Below are positions 9,064 through 19,083 of a stretch of DNA of 64,000 bases, one piece after another. Where the stretch lies: positions 1 through 64,000 of the forward strand of contig NZ_JAUJFI010000008.1 in NCBI RefSeq assembly GCF_030849505.1, read 5' to 3'. The translations under genes and the position numbers were made by a program. Numbering within the stretch: position 1 is the stretch's first letter; each line of letters opens with the position of its first letter. A model generated the notes under the pieces. It saw only the letters and a list, made by a program, of their open reading frames with translations, was not told where the DNA came from and did no database searches. Source of the stretch: Azospirillum isscasi (GTDB lineage: Bacteria; Pseudomonadota; Alphaproteobacteria; Azospirillales; Azospirillaceae).

Positions 9064-10228
9064 GTGGAACAGACTCTGGCGCTGACCTGGCAGCTTTCCG
9101 AGATTCACGGCTGGGGATTGGTCGGCGTCCACACGGCACTCCATCTGGTCGCGCTGGGCCGCCCTCCGCTTCTTCTGGAGAAGCCGATGATGTCCTCCCT
9201 GCGGCCGGAGAACCGGGAAAGGCTGAATGTCCTGCTCGACGGCCACCGGCAGGTCGCCGCCATCGCCGACCGCTCCAACGACCTACGCTTGGCATCAACG
9301 GCTGCACGGTCCTGCATGCGCTCGGCAACGGCTTCATAGCGGGTCCCCTCTCCGAGCGGTTCCGCGGCGACCGCAACGTCGGGGTCATCGCCTTCGAAAA
9401 CACCCTGTTCGACCGGGGCACACTGGAGCGTGCGCGCCGATACGACCGGCTCGTGGTGCATTCGACCTTCGACAGGGACCTGCTCACCGAACAGGGCATC
9501 ACCGGAACCGCCTGCGTTTTCCAGGGGGTGAACCTCGACGAGCTGCGCCCGGTGCCCCCGGCCAAGCGCTTCGGCGACCGCTTCGTCGTCTTCTCGGGCA
9601 GCAAGCTGGAGTTCCGCAAGGGGCAGGACATCGTGCTGGCCGCCGTCCGCCGTTTCCACGAGCGCCATAGCGACGCGCTTCTGGTCACCGCATGGCACAA
9701 CCCCTGGCCGCACACGTCCTCCGACATCGCGGAGTCGCCTTTGACGCCGGCCGCCCCGCTATGGGAGAAAACGGCAAGCTGCGCATCGTGGAGTGGGCGA
9801 TGGCCAACGGCCTGCCCCCGGAGGGATTCGTCGACATGGGCTTTCTGGAGCGCCACCGGATTCCCGCCGTTCTGGCGGAGTGCCACGCCGCGATCTTCCC
9901 GAACCGCTGCGAAGGCGCCACCAACCTCGTCGCCATGGAGGCCATGGCCTGCGGCGTTCCGGTCATCCTGTCGGCCAACACCGGCCATCTGGACCTGATC
10001 CAGGACGGCAACTGCCTGCCGCTGCGCCGCCAGTCCGCGGTGGCCGATCCCACGGGCCGGCGCCGGCACTGGGGCGAATCGTCCGTCGAGGAGGCGGTCG
10101 AGCTGCTCGAAACCCTCTACACCGACCGGGCCGCGGCCCGCTCCCGCGCCGAGGCGGCGCAAGCGTTCCTGCGCGGCGAACGGACGTGGCGCGCCTTCGC
10201 CGAAGCCTTCGTGGCGGCGGTGGCCTGA
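9064..10228 (+). pseudogene. Glycosyltransferase (GT4-like) interrupted by two single-base deletions
   Basis: Three reading frames must be joined to recover one glycosyltransferase. From a GTG at 9064 (GAAAGG six bases upstream) the protein reads TLALTWQLSEIHGWGLVG to DRSND. One base then appears missing near 9284, after which the next frame continues LGINGCTVLHALGNGF to SSDIAESP. A second missing base near 9739 restores FDAGRPAMGENGKLRIVEWAM to the stop. The joined product, about 388 residues, has a GT-B C-terminal half (FPNRCEGATNLVAMEAMACGVPV) and no TPRs. It is followed 18 bp later by the TPR-GT9 gene. Either the gene is dead or the assembly has two indel errors; both breaks leave flanking coding sequence fully conserved in style, which suggests recent decay or sequencing error. 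Confidence 0.75.
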
Positions 10229-10246
10229 ACCATGGTGGGGGAGACG

Positions 10247-12046
10247 ATGGAAGCGGGCAACCCGGCAACGCTCCTCGCGGCGGGCCTCGCCCATCACAAC
10301 GCCGGCCGGCGGGCCGAGGCGGAGACGATGTACCGCCGGGTGCTGGCAGCCCGGCCCGGCCAGCCCGACGCTCTGCACCTGCTGGGCGTGCTGGCGCTCC
10401 AGGACGGCAAGCCGGCGGCGGCGGCCGATCTGATGCTGCGGTCCATCCGCCACCATCCGGGCAACCCGGCCTGCCTCTCCAACCTCGCCAGCGCGCTGCG
10501 GCGGCTTGGCCGGCGCGAGGAGGCGCTGGCCTGCTGCCGGCGCGCCCTGGCCTTGGAGCCTGGTTTCGGGGATGTCCTCAACAACCTCGCCAACGTCCTG
10601 ACCGACCAGGGCAGGCACGCCGAAGCCGCAACCGCGCTCCGCCGGCTGCTCCGCCTCAAGCCGCTCCTGACCGAACGGCGGTTGCAGCTCGCCCAGGCGC
10701 TGATCCTGGACGGCCACGCCGAAAGGGCGGTCGAGGAACTGATGACGCTCCTCGGCATGACGCCGCTGTCGGTCGCCGCCTACGCCACCCTGGGGCTGGC
10801 CTGCCGCCGCCTCGGCCGGCTGGAGGAGGCCGAGGGCTATTACCGGAGCGCGCTCGGGTTCGGGCCGGGCGACGCGGGTGTGCTCAACAACCTCGGCGTC
10901 ACGCTTCAGGATCTGGGACGGCTGGACGAGGCCGCCGCCTGCTTCCGCCGGTCCATCGCGGCCCAGCCGGACGCCGCCCACGCCTATCTCAACCTCGGCC
11001 TCGCGGCGCGTGACGCGATGCGGGTCGATGAGGCGGTCGATGCGGCGCGGACCGCGGTGCGGCTGGCCCCCGCGCTTGCGGAAGCCCACACCGCCCTCGG
11101 TTTCGGGCTCCTGCTCAGGGGCGACCTGGAAGAGGGGTTCGCGGAATACGAATGGCGCTCGCTGATGGCCGACTTCCCGTCGCCCCGGCGCAGTTTTTCG
11201 TCGCCCGCCTGGGACGGGCGCGACATCTCGGGCCGGACGCTGCTGATCCACGACGAGCAGGGTGTGGGGGACACCATCATGCTTGCCCGCTACGCCCCGC
11301 TGCTTCAGGCAAAGGGCATCCGCGTGGTCGTCGAATGCAACACCCAGCTCGTCCGCCTGCTCTCCGCCATGCCGGGCATCGAGGGCGTGGTCGGCCGTTT
11401 CGACGCGCTGCCTCCGCACGACGCCCACGTCGCCCTGGCGAGCCTGCCGCACCGGCTCGGCACCATGCTCTACACGATCCCCGCCGACGTTCCCTACCTG
11501 CGCCCCGAACCGGCGCTGACGGCGGCGTGGGCGGAGCGCATGGCGCGCGCAAAGGGGCTCAGGGTCGGGCTGGTGTGGGCGGGGAATCCCGAATTCAAGG
11601 CCGACCGCATCCGCTCGCCTCGTCTGAAGGGTTTTCTTCCGCTGCTGGAAACTCCCGGCGTCACGTTCTTCGGGCTGCAGAAGGGGCCGGGCCGTCAGGA
11701 TCTGGAAAGCTGCGGGCCGTTGCCGTCGTCCTTCCTGGATCTCGGTGGCGAAATTGCCGACTTCGCTGACACCGCGGCGATCATGGCCAACCTGGATCTC
11801 GTCATCAGCTCCTGCACGGCGCCGGCGCATCTGGCGGGTGCGCTCGGTCGCCCGGTGTGGACGGTGCTGCCCTTCGCCCCGGACTGGCGCTGGCTGGACG
11901 CCGGCCTCTGCACCCCGTGGTACCCGACCATGCGCCTGTTCCGCCAGGACCGGCGCGGCGACTGGGCGCCGGTCATGGCCCGTGTCCGGAACGCACTCCA
12001 GGCCATCGCCCGACCCCGCCCCGCTCCGCCGGACAGCGAGCACTGA
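10247..12046 (+). CDS. TPR domain plus heptosyltransferase-like (GT9-fold) glycosyltransferase
   Basis: The protein has 599 residues from the ATG at 10247, chosen because GGGGGAG lies just upstream; an in-frame ATG at 10232 would add five residues. Residues about 1-290 are seven or eight TPR units (CLSNLASALRRLGRREEA, VLNNLGVTLQDLGRLDEA). Residues about 320-590 form the GT-B domain also seen at 3799: IHDEQGVGDTIMLARYAPLL, VGLVWAGNPEFKADR, DLVISSCTAPAHLAGALGRPVW and PWYPTMRLFRQ. The two proteins are clearly paralogues at the C-terminus. It follows the broken glycosyltransferase gene and may be translated from the same transcript. Confidence 0.82.
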   Translation: MEAGNPATLLAAGLAHHNAGRRAEAETMYRRVLAARPGQPDALHLLGVLALQDGKPAAAADLMLRSIRHHPGNPACLSNLASALRRLGRREEALACCRRALALEPGFGDVLNNLANVLTDQGRHAEAATALRRLLRLKPLLTERRLQLAQALILDGHAERAVEELMTLLGMTPLSVAAYATLGLACRRLGRLEEAEGYYRSALGFGPGDAGVLNNLGVTLQDLGRLDEAAACFRRSIAAQPDAAHAYLNLGLAARDAMRVDEAVDAARTAVRLAPALAEAHTALGFGLLLRGDLEEGFAEYEWRSLMADFPSPRRSFSSPAWDGRDISGRTLLIHDEQGVGDTIMLARYAPLLQAKGIRVVVECNTQLVRLLSAMPGIEGVVGRFDALPPHDAHVALASLPHRLGTMLYTIPADVPYLRPEPALTAAWAERMARAKGLRVGLVWAGNPEFKADRIRSPRLKGFLPLLETPGVTFFGLQKGPGRQDLESCGPLPSSFLDLGGEIADFADTAAIMANLDLVISSCTAPAHLAGALGRPVWTVLPFAPDWRWLDAGLCTPWYPTMRLFRQDRRGDWAPVMARVRNALQAIARPRPAPPDSEH

Positions 12047-12294
12047 ACCGCGCCGGACGTTCCGGGAGGCTGGTTGATCGCGTGGCGGCGAACCCAACGG
12101 ACCTGCGCGTTCTCATCCCAGACCAGCGTGAGCGCCCTGTCGGACATGAACGGACGTGGACGGGAAAACGCCAGCGGGTGATGCGTGCCGGAAGTGGGGT
12201 GTCGTAGAAGCTGGCACGGCTATAACGGTTTCTCCTGGGTTGCAGCCCCGGGAAACCGCCAAATCAGCCAGCTAAGTATTTGATTTGAAAGGAA
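12047..12294. other. Intergenic region without recognisable gene
   Basis: This stretch lies between the TPR glycosyltransferase and the 3' end of tRNA-Ser. It has no ORF with coding character. An imperfect inverted repeat (GGTTTCTCCTGGG...CCCGGGAAACC, about 12229-12259) lies downstream of the tRNA gene and could end its transcription, but no T-run follows. The 12-mer CTATAACGGTTT at 12220 recurs inside the tRNA at 12340. Confidence 0.4.
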
Positions 12295-12388
12295 TGGCGG
12301 AGGGGATGGGATTCGAACCCACGATAGGGGTTTGAGCCCCTATAACGGTTTAGCAAACCGCCGCCTTCAGCCTCTCGGCCACCCCTCC
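12295..12388 (-). tRNA. tRNA-Ser (anticodon GCT)
   Basis: On the minus strand the acceptor arm GGAGGGG (12388-12382) pairs with CCCCTCC (12305-12299), followed by discriminator G and an encoded CCA. The anticodon loop TTGCTAA lies in a GGTTTGCTAAACC hairpin with GCT complementary to plus-strand 12352-12354, reading AGC/AGU serine codons. A long variable arm (TTATAGGGGCTCAAACCCCTA region) is typical of class II tRNA-Ser, and GTTCGAATCC marks the T arm. Confidence 0.95.
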
Positions 12389-12585
12389 TACCGGGTCGGC
12401 GCTCTGTGGCGCCGCTGGCGTGGGTGCGTTCTAACGATCCGGATGGGGCCTGTCAACGCTTACTCATCAAAAATGTAAGCAAACCCAGAAAGAACAAAAT
12501 CTGTATAAAATTTTATATATTTTTTAGAAAATTAGCGGTAGCATACCACCAGAACGCGATACCAATCTTTGGTCGGGGGGACGCC

Positions 12586-12819
12586 ATGAGCCTGTCACGC
12601 CGCTGCGCCGAAACGCTGATCGATCTGGTCGAAATCAAGCTGAGCTGCCTGGAGGTCACCGACCGCGAGGATATGCGGGAGAAGGAACTTCTGCTGCGCT
12701 GCGTTCAGGAGTTGAACGCCGAATTGCGCGGCGAGAATGGGACCGCGGCCGCTTTCGCGGCACCAAAGCGCCGCGGCCGGCGGCCCAAGCATTTGCAGTT
12801 CCAGGACCTGCACGCCTGA
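12586..12819 (+). CDS. Small hypothetical protein with basic AT-hook-like C-terminus
   Basis: The protein has 77 residues from ATG 12586, preceded by a G-rich stretch (GGGGGGAC). The first 50 residues are predicted helical and acidic/leucine-rich (LIDLVEIKLSCLEV, KELLLRCVQELNAEL). The C-terminus holds PKRRGRRPK, similar to an AT-hook core (RGRRP), suggesting DNA contact. The 100 bp upstream is strongly A+T-rich, with TATAAAATTTTATATATTT, and probably contains the promoter. No family is recognised with certainty; function unknown. Confidence 0.65.
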   Translation: MSLSRRCAETLIDLVEIKLSCLEVTDREDMREKELLLRCVQELNAELRGENGTAAAFAAPKRRGRRPKHLQFQDLHA

Positions 12820-12855
12820 CACCGGCCTCTCCGCCGCCCGTCAGGCCATCGTTCC

Positions 12856-14970
12856 TCAGACCGGCACCACCGGACTCGGCTCTGGCGGCAGCGCCACCGG
12901 CTGAACCGCCTCCCGCGCGATGCGGCGCGGCAGGCGCAAGGTGAAACGGGTGCCCTGCCCGGTCGCCGACCGCACCGCCACCGTGCCGCCCAGCACGCCC
13001 GTCACCGTGCTGTGCACGATGTGCAGGCCAAGCCCCGAACCACCCTCGCCGCGCTTGGTCGTGAAGAAGGGCTCGAACACCTTCGGCAGATGGTCCTCCG
13101 GTATGCCGGACCCGTCGTCGGAAAAGTCGATGATCACATGGTCGCCGACATCCGGGCGCACCGCGACCCGGATGGTTCCCCGCTGGTCGTCGCCATACGC
13201 ATGGATCAGCGCGTTGATGACGAGGTTGGTCAGCACCTGGCTCAGCGCGCCGGGGAAGCTGTCCATCTCCAGCGACTCCGGGCACTCCACCTCGACCGTC
13301 ACCAGCGTGCGCTTCAGCCGTGGCCGCAGCGAGAACAGCACCTCGTCGATGTAGGTCCGCAGGTCGAAGGACCGCCGCTCGCCGGACGTCTGGTCCACCG
13401 CCACCTGCTTGAAGCTCTGCACCAGAGCCGCCGCCCGGTTCATGTTGGACACCAGCAGGCGCGCGGCCTCCGTCACCGTGTCCAGATGCTCCGCCAGGAT
13501 GGTCTTCTTCAGCGTCCCGGAGTCGAAGTGGCCGCGCAGGTCGCGGGCCTGTTCGGCGATGTGGCTGGCCGCGGTCAGGCCGATGCCGATGGGGGTGTTG
13601 ATCTCGTGCGCCACCCCGGCGACCAGCTGACCCAGCGAGGCCATGGCCTCCGCCTGGATCAGGCTTTCCTGGGCGGCCCGCAGTTCGGCCAGAGCGCGCT
13701 CCGCCTCGTCGCGGGCGGCGGACATGGCCGCCTCCGCCGCCTTGCGGTCGTTGATGTCGTAGAGCCACGTCAACAGCGCGGGCTCGCCGTCCATCTCGAT
13801 CTCGCCCCAGCTCGACAGCACCCAGACGACCGTCCCGTCCGGCTTGCGGAACCGGACTTCCGCGTCGCGGAACGGCCCCTCCCGTTCGAACCGCGCGATC
13901 AGGGCCTGACGGTCCGCGGGGTCGGCGTACAGCCGCTCGGCGGGCATCGGCAGCAGGTCATCGCGGGACCGCCCCAGGATGACCTCGGACTGCGTGTTGC
14001 AGAACACCAGCAGACCGTCGCGGCGGGTGATGTTCACGGCGATGGGGCTGGCTTCCAGGATCCGCAGCAGCCGCTCCTTCCCGGCGCGCACCTCTTCCTC
14101 CTGGCGGCGGCGCTCGGTGATGTCGCTCATGATGCCGACATAGCGGACGGCTTGTCCCCCGGCGTCGTGGATGGCCCGCCCCTGGGCCGCGATCCACATC
14201 CAGCCGCCGTCCGCGCGGCGCAGCCGGTAATCATAGGCATAGGCGGCGGTCTCGCCCCGCAGATGGGCGTCGATGGTGGCCAGCACGCGCCTGCGGTCGT
14301 CGGGATGCAGGCGCACTTCCCAGAAATCGGCCGGCATCGGCGGAGGCTCGGCGTACCCCAGCATCCGCGGAAAGCTGTCGGACCACCAGCAGGTGCCCCG
14401 CGGGATGTCGGTGTCCCACACCGCCGCACCGGTGGCGTCCAGCGCCATCTCCAGCCGGTCGGCCAGATCGCGGCGGACGGCGTCGGCCTTCTTCTGCTCC
14501 GTCAGATCGTAGAACCAGCTTATGTGGCAGCGCTGCCCTTCGAAATCGATGACGGTCGAACTCAGCGATCCCATGCAGGTTTCACCGTCGCCGCGGCGCA
14601 GCAGCACCTCCTGCCCTTCGAAGACGCCTTCGGCGTAGAGACGGTCGATGGCCGCCCGGCGGTCCCGCGGGTCGAGATAGAGCGGCCACATGCCGTCGCG
14701 CTGGAGCTGCTCCCCGCTGACCTTGAAACAGGTGGCGGCGCTGGGGCTGTGGTAGAGGTTGTCCCCCTCGCGCGTGTTGATGAGCACGCCGATGGGGGCG
14801 GTGTCCAGAATGGAGCGCAGCCGCGCTTCCGTCACTCCGGAGGGGGTGGGGGCACCGTCCGCCGGGGCTTTCCGCCCCACGCGCCGCGCCGCCACAAAGC
14901 CGGCGAGAAATCCGGCCAGGAGACCAGCGAACAGCGCAACCAGCGCCACCGTCAGCGAACTTGCAATCAT
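12856..14970 (-). CDS. Membrane-anchored PAS-domain sensor histidine kinase
   Basis: The protein has 704 residues from ATG 14970, chosen because GGGAGG sits five bases upstream. An N-terminal membrane segment (about residues 4-28, TVALVALFAGLLAG) is followed by three PAS/PAC units ending in DLTEQKK, SDITERRR and DINDRKA. A short coiled coil then leads to the H-box AHEINTPIG around residue 470. The ATPase part shows NLVINALIHA (N box), DDGSGIPE (G1), FEPFFTTKRGEGGSGLGLH (F and G2 boxes). The class resembles HisKA-less-typical kinases with an HEINTP box. No cognate response regulator is adjacent; the signal is unknown. Confidence 0.85.
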   Translation of the reverse strand: MIASSLTVALVALFAGLLAGFLAGFVAARRVGRKAPADGAPTPSGVTEARLRSILDTAPIGVLINTREGDNLYHSPSAATCFKVSGEQLQRDGMWPLYLDPRDRRAAIDRLYAEGVFEGQEVLLRRGDGETCMGSLSSTVIDFEGQRCHISWFYDLTEQKKADAVRRDLADRLEMALDATGAAVWDTDIPRGTCWWSDSFPRMLGYAEPPPMPADFWEVRLHPDDRRRVLATIDAHLRGETAAYAYDYRLRRADGGWMWIAAQGRAIHDAGGQAVRYVGIMSDITERRRQEEEVRAGKERLLRILEASPIAVNITRRDGLLVFCNTQSEVILGRSRDDLLPMPAERLYADPADRQALIARFEREGPFRDAEVRFRKPDGTVVWVLSSWGEIEMDGEPALLTWLYDINDRKAAEAAMSAARDEAERALAELRAAQESLIQAEAMASLGQLVAGVAHEINTPIGIGLTAASHIAEQARDLRGHFDSGTLKKTILAEHLDTVTEAARLLVSNMNRAAALVQSFKQVAVDQTSGERRSFDLRTYIDEVLFSLRPRLKRTLVTVEVECPESLEMDSFPGALSQVLTNLVINALIHAYGDDQRGTIRVAVRPDVGDHVIIDFSDDGSGIPEDHLPKVFEPFFTTKRGEGGSGLGLHIVHSTVTGVLGGTVAVRSATGQGTRFTLRLPRRIAREAVQPVALPPEPSPVVPV

Positions 14971-15068
14971 AGGGCCTCCCGCCGGCCCCACTTGAAACCG
15001 GCGGGAGAACAAAATCAACGGTTATGACGCCGCACCGTCGCACGGCGCCGCGTCACAACCCTCCCCTG

Positions 15069-16520
15069 TCAGCCCTTCAGCTTCGCGGTCAGGATTTCGT
15101 TGACCAGGGCCGGGTTGGCCTTGCCCTGGGTCGCCTTCATGACCTGACCGACGAAGAAGCCGAACAGCTTGTCCTTGCCCGACCGGAACTCGGCCACCTT
15201 GTCGGCGTTGGCGGCCAGCACCGAATCGATCGACGCCTCAATGGCGCCGGTGTCGGTGACTTGGCGCAGCCCCTTCTTCTCGACGATGTCCGCGGCCTTC
15301 TCACCGGTTTCGAACATCGCCTCGAACACCTCCTTGGCGATTCGGCCGGAAATGGTGTTGTCGGCGATCAGGTCGATCAGGCCACCGAGATTCTCCGCCG
15401 AGACGGGGCTTTCCTCGATCTCCTTGCCGGCCTTGTTCAGATAGCCGAACAGCTCGCCGGTGACCCAGTTGGCGGCCAGCTTCGGGTCGCGGCCCTTGGC
15501 CACCGTCTCGAAGAAATCGGCGCGGGCCTTTTCCGACACCAGCACGTTGGCGTCGTAGGGCGACAGCTTGTACTCGCCGATGAAGCGGGCCTTCTTGTCG
15601 TCCGGCAGTTCCGGCAGGGTGCTCTTGATGGCCTCGACCCACTCCGGGTCCAGCTCCAGCGGCAGCAGGTCCGGATCGGGGAAGTAGCGGTAGTCGTGCG
15701 CCTCTTCCTTGGAGCGCATGGAGCGGGTCACGAACTTGGTCGTGTCCCACAGCCGCGTCTCCTGGTCGATCTTCCCACCTTCCTCGATAATTTCGATCTG
15801 GCGGCGCGCCTCGTACTCGATCGCCTGCATGACGAAGCGGATCGAGTTGACGTTCTTGATCTCGCAGCGCGTGCCGAAGGGAGCGCCCGGCTTGCGCACC
15901 GACACGTTGACGTCGCAGCGCATGGAGCCTTCCTCCATGTTGCCGTCGCAGGTGCCGAGGTAGCGCAGGATGGAGCGCAGCTTGCGCACATAGGCGCCGG
16001 CCTCCTCCGCGGTGCGCATGTCCGGCTCCGACACGATCTCCATCAACGCCACGCCGGAGCGGTTCAGGTCGATGTAGGTCTTGGCGGGGTGCTGGTCGTG
16101 CAGCGACTTGCCGGCGTCCTGCTCCAGGTGCAGGCGCGTCACGCCGACCGTGCGGGAGGAGCCGTCCGGCAGATCCAGCACGATCTCGCCCTTGCCGACG
16201 ATCGGCTGCTGGAACTGGCTGATCTGATAGCCCTGCGGCAGGTCGGCGTAGAAGTAGTTCTTGCGGTCGAACACCGAGTGCAGGTTGATCTGCGCCTTCA
16301 GGCCCAGGCCGGTGCGCACCGCCTGCTCGATGCAATGCTCGTTGATGACGGGCAGCATGCCGGGAAAGGCGGCGTCGACGAAGCTGACCTGGCTGTTCGG
16401 CTCCGCCCCGAAGGCGGTGGCGGCGCCGGAGAACAGCTTGGCGTTCGAAATTACCTGGGCGTGGACCTCCAGCCCGATCACGATTTCCCAATCGCCCGTT
16501 TCGCCCTGAATGTACGACAT
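15069..16520 (-). CDS. gatB: Asp-tRNA(Asn)/Glu-tRNA(Gln) amidotransferase subunit B
   Basis: The protein has 483 residues, the usual GatB length. The catalytic cradle starts [11 protein letters not shown] and includes [27 protein letters not shown] and [17 protein letters not shown]. The C-terminal YqeY-like tail domain ends [16 protein letters not shown]. It converts misacylated Glu-tRNA(Gln) (and Asp-tRNA(Asn)) to the amidated form, using ammonia from GatA. It lies 21 bp downstream of gatA in a gatC-gatA-gatB operon. Confidence 0.97.
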   Translation of the reverse strand: MSYIQGETGDWEIVIGLEVHAQVISNAKLFSGAATAFGAEPNSQVSFVDAAFPGMLPVINEHCIEQAVRTGLGLKAQINLHSVFDRKNYFYADLPQGYQISQFQQPIVGKGEIVLDLPDGSSRTVGVTRLHLEQDAGKSLHDQHPAKTYIDLNRSGVALMEIVSEPDMRTAEEAGAYVRKLRSILRYLGTCDGNMEEGSMRCDVNVSVRKPGAPFGTRCEIKNVNSIRFVMQAIEYEARRQIEIIEEGGKIDQETRLWDTTKFVTRSMRSKEEAHDYRYFPDPDLLPLELDPEWVEAIKSTLPELPDDKKARFIGEYKLSPYDANVLVSEKARADFFETVAKGRDPKLAANWVTGELFGYLNKAGKEIEESPVSAENLGGLIDLIADNTISGRIAKEVFEAMFETGEKAADIVEKKGLRQVTDTGAIEASIDSVLAANADKVAEFRSGKDKLFGFFVGQVMKATQGKANPALVNEILTAKLKG

Positions 16521-16541
16521 CGGTCTCTTCTCTCGTCCGGC

Positions 16542-18023
16542 TCAGGCCATGAACGGCGGGGTGGCGGTGACGGCGGCGGCCTTTTCGATGACCTGACCGA
16601 CGCGCAGCACGGTCTCCTCATCGAAGGGCCGGCCCAGGAGCTGGAGCCCCAGCGGCAGCCCGTCCGATCCGACGCCCGCCGGAACCGACATGCCCGGCAG
16701 GCCGGCCAGCGAGGCCGGGACCGTGAACACGTCGTTCAGGTACATCTGGATCGGATCGTCCATCTTCTCGCCGATGGCGAAGGCGGTGCTCGGCGCGGTC
16801 GGCGTCAGGATGACGTCGCACTGCTTGAACGCCTCGTCGAAGTCCCACTTGATGCGCGTGCGCACCTGACGGGCCTTGTTGTAGTAGGCGTCGTAATAGC
16901 CCGCCGACAGCACGTAGGTGCCGATCAGGATGCGGCGGCGGACCTCCTTGCCGAAGCCGGCGCCGCGGGTGTTCTCGTACATGTCCTTCAGGCTGGCGCC
17001 CTCGACCCGCAGGCCGTAGCGCAGGCCGTCGTAGCGCGCGAGGTTGGACGAGGCTTCCGCGGGGGCGACGATGTAGTAGGTGGCCAGCGCGTACTTGGTG
17101 TGCGGCAGGCTGATCTCCACCGGCTCGGCGCCGGCCTCCTTCAGCCAGGCGATGCCCTGGTCCCAGATCGCGGCGATCTCGGCGGGCATGCCCTCCACCC
17201 GGTATTCCTTCGGAATGCCGACCTTCAGGCCGCGGATGTCGCCGGTCAGCGCGGCGCGGAAGTCCGGCACCGCCATGTCGACCGAGGTGGAGTCCTTCGG
17301 GTCGAAGCCGCACATGGAGCGCAGCATGATCGCCGCGTCCTCGACCGTGCGGGTCATCGGGCCGGCCTGATCCAGCGAGGAGGCGAAGGCGACCACGCCC
17401 CAGCGCGAGCAGCGCCCGTAGGTCGGCTTGATGCCGACGATGCCGGTGAAGGCGGCGGGCTGGCGGATCGAGCCGCCGGTGTCGGTGCCGGTGGCGCCCA
17501 GCGCGGCGCGCGCGGCAACCGCCGCGGCGGACCCGCCCGACGAGCCGCCGGGAACGAGCTGGCGCGACCAGTTGCCGACCTCGCCCGGGCTCCACGGGCT
17601 GACCACGTTGCCGTGGTAGGAGGTGATGTTGGCCGAGCCCATGGCGAACTCGTCCAGGTTCACCTTGCCCAGCATGACGGCGCCGTCGCGCCACAGGTTG
17701 GAGGTGACGGTGGACTCGTACTCCGGCTTGAAGCCGTCGAGGATGTGGCTGGCCGCGGTGGTCGGCACGCCCTTGGTGCAGAACAGGTCCTTCACCGCGA
17801 TGGGCAGGCCCTCCATCGGCCCGGCCTCGCCCTTCGCGCGGCGGGCGTCGGACGCCTTGGCCATCGCCAGCGCCTGCTCCGGCGTCTCGGTGATGAAGGC
17901 GTTCAGGGGGCGGATGGTCTCCACCGCCTTGACGTGGGCCTCGGTCAGTTCGACCGCGGTGAAGTCCTTCTTGGCGAGGCCGTCGAGGGCCGCCGCCATG
18001 GTCAGATGCGTAAGACCGGTCAT
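16542..18023 (-). CDS. gatA: Asp-tRNA(Asn)/Glu-tRNA(Gln) amidotransferase subunit A
   Basis: The protein has 493 residues. The amidase-signature catalytic triad is visible: Lys in [14 protein letters not shown], the cis-Ser in [15 protein letters not shown], and the nucleophile in [14 protein letters not shown]. GatA hydrolyses glutamine and channels ammonia to GatB. The ATG at 18023 overlaps the gatC stop by one base (TGATG); a GTG one codon earlier is possible. The tight gatC-gatA overlap indicates coupled translation. Confidence 0.97.
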   Translation of the reverse strand: MTGLTHLTMAAALDGLAKKDFTAVELTEAHVKAVETIRPLNAFITETPEQALAMAKASDARRAKGEAGPMEGLPIAVKDLFCTKGVPTTAASHILDGFKPEYESTVTSNLWRDGAVMLGKVNLDEFAMGSANITSYHGNVVSPWSPGEVGNWSRQLVPGGSSGGSAAAVAARAALGATGTDTGGSIRQPAAFTGIVGIKPTYGRCSRWGVVAFASSLDQAGPMTRTVEDAAIMLRSMCGFDPKDSTSVDMAVPDFRAALTGDIRGLKVGIPKEYRVEGMPAEIAAIWDQGIAWLKEAGAEPVEISLPHTKYALATYYIVAPAEASSNLARYDGLRYGLRVEGASLKDMYENTRGAGFGKEVRRRILIGTYVLSAGYYDAYYNKARQVRTRIKWDFDEAFKQCDVILTPTAPSTAFAIGEKMDDPIQMYLNDVFTVPASLAGLPGMSVPAGVGSDGLPLGLQLLGRPFDEETVLRVGQVIEKAAAVTATPPFMA

Positions 18024-18310
18024 CACTCGACCACCTTCGGAACGACGTAGAAGCCTTCGGCCGTCTCCGGGCCGTTGGAGAGGACGGCGTCGCGGTAACC
18101 GCCGTCGGTCACCTCGTCCTTGCGGCGGCGCAGCGTCTGCGCGGCCACGCTGGTCATCGGCGGCACGTCCTGCGTGTTCACCTCGCCCAACTGTTCGACG
18201 AAGGTCAGGATTTGGCTCAGCTCACCCGCCAGGTGATCCAGTTCATCGTCCGGCACCTTGATGCGGGCCAGATGCGCGATCTTGGCCACGGTGGCCTTGT
18301 CGAGCGACAT
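18023..18310 (-). CDS. gatC: Asp-tRNA(Asn)/Glu-tRNA(Gln) amidotransferase subunit C
   Basis: The protein has 95 residues, typical of GatC, the small belt subunit that stabilises GatA-GatB. It opens [19 protein letters not shown] and contains [13 protein letters not shown] and the C-terminal VVPKVVE. The ATG at 18310 is preceded by GGAAGG at good spacing; an in-frame extension upstream is not family-like. It is the first gene of the gatCAB operon. Confidence 0.96.
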   Translation of the reverse strand: MSLDKATVAKIAHLARIKVPDDELDHLAGELSQILTFVEQLGEVNTQDVPPMTSVAAQTLRRRKDEVTDGGYRDAVLSNGPETAEGFYVVPKVVE

Positions 18311-18419
18311 GCCTTCCACTCTCTTCCGAAACGTCTGGAAAAACGGCTTGGAAGCTATCACCCGAATTCTATTACCGCAATGATTCAGGGATATCCGCTC
18401 CGGTGCCGGCAACGCCGCG

Positions 18420-18962
18420 TCACCCCTCGGCGTGGCTCCCCCCATCCCAGCGCGCCCGGTCCATGCGCAGGGTGAACAGCGCGAGCCGGTCGCCCCAGGG
18501 GGCGGTCCGCTCCTCGATGGCGACCGGGACGAAGCCCAGCGCGGCATAGAGAAGAAGCGCCGGCGTGTTGGTGTTGAAGCAGCGCAGCAGCAGCTCCGGC
18601 AGGCCGTGATGGCCGAAGGCGCGATCCATCATCACGCCGACCAGATGCTTCGCCACCCCCGTCCGGCGCGCCCAGGGCGCCACGCTGACGTTGCCCAGGC
18701 TGGCGCTGCGCCCTTCCTCGAAGGTCGCGAAGTTCGCATAGCCGGCCACCTCACCGTCGCTCAGCACCACCGTAGGATCGCGGCGCACGGCCAGGGATTC
18801 CCGGACCTGGTCCGGCGTCAGCGGCCACGCCGCGCGCGGGAACAGGAAATACAGCTCCTCCCGGTCGCGGGGGAACCGGCAGATGCGCGGGATGTCGGCT
18901 TCGGCCAGAGGGCGGTGGCGGTGGCAATGGCCGTGGGCGGTGACGGACATGAGGCTTAGCAT
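18420..18962 (-). CDS. GNAT family N-acetyltransferase
   Basis: The protein has 180 residues with a single acetyltransferase fold. The acetyl-CoA-binding motif A region reads VSVAPWARRTGVAKHLVGVM, and the C-terminal part has NTNTPALLLYAALGFVPV, typical of GNATs. The ATG at 18962 has GGAG upstream; a second ATG four codons in is an alternative. The His-rich start (HGHCHRHRP) could bind metal, which is only a guess. Substrate unknown. It lies upstream of gatC on the same strand, with a 109-bp gap. Confidence 0.8.
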   Translation of the reverse strand: MLSLMSVTAHGHCHRHRPLAEADIPRICRFPRDREELYFLFPRAAWPLTPDQVRESLAVRRDPTVVLSDGEVAGYANFATFEEGRSASLGNVSVAPWARRTGVAKHLVGVMMDRAFGHHGLPELLLRCFNTNTPALLLYAALGFVPVAIEERTAPWGDRLALFTLRMDRARWDGGSHAEG

Positions 18963-19083
18963 CGGGGCGCTCCAAACTTGTGCGCGCTAGAATAAGTATC
19001 AAGGCAAACAACTCAAGCGGCATCCGGCCACCGTCCCATGTCCCCGCCGCCCAGCAGCCTTGCCGTTCCGGCACGGGGCTTCT

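Noticed and set aside
8987-12097. 1036-codon minus-strand frame
   Set aside because: It covers the plus-strand glycosyltransferase genes, is Arg/Gly/His-rich, and has no domain motif.
12047-12147. Short minus-strand peptide (start MSDRALTLVWDENAQVRW) as possible gene remnant
   Set aside because: No match to a known family by eye, no ribosome site, and it overlaps the end of the glycosyltransferase gene.
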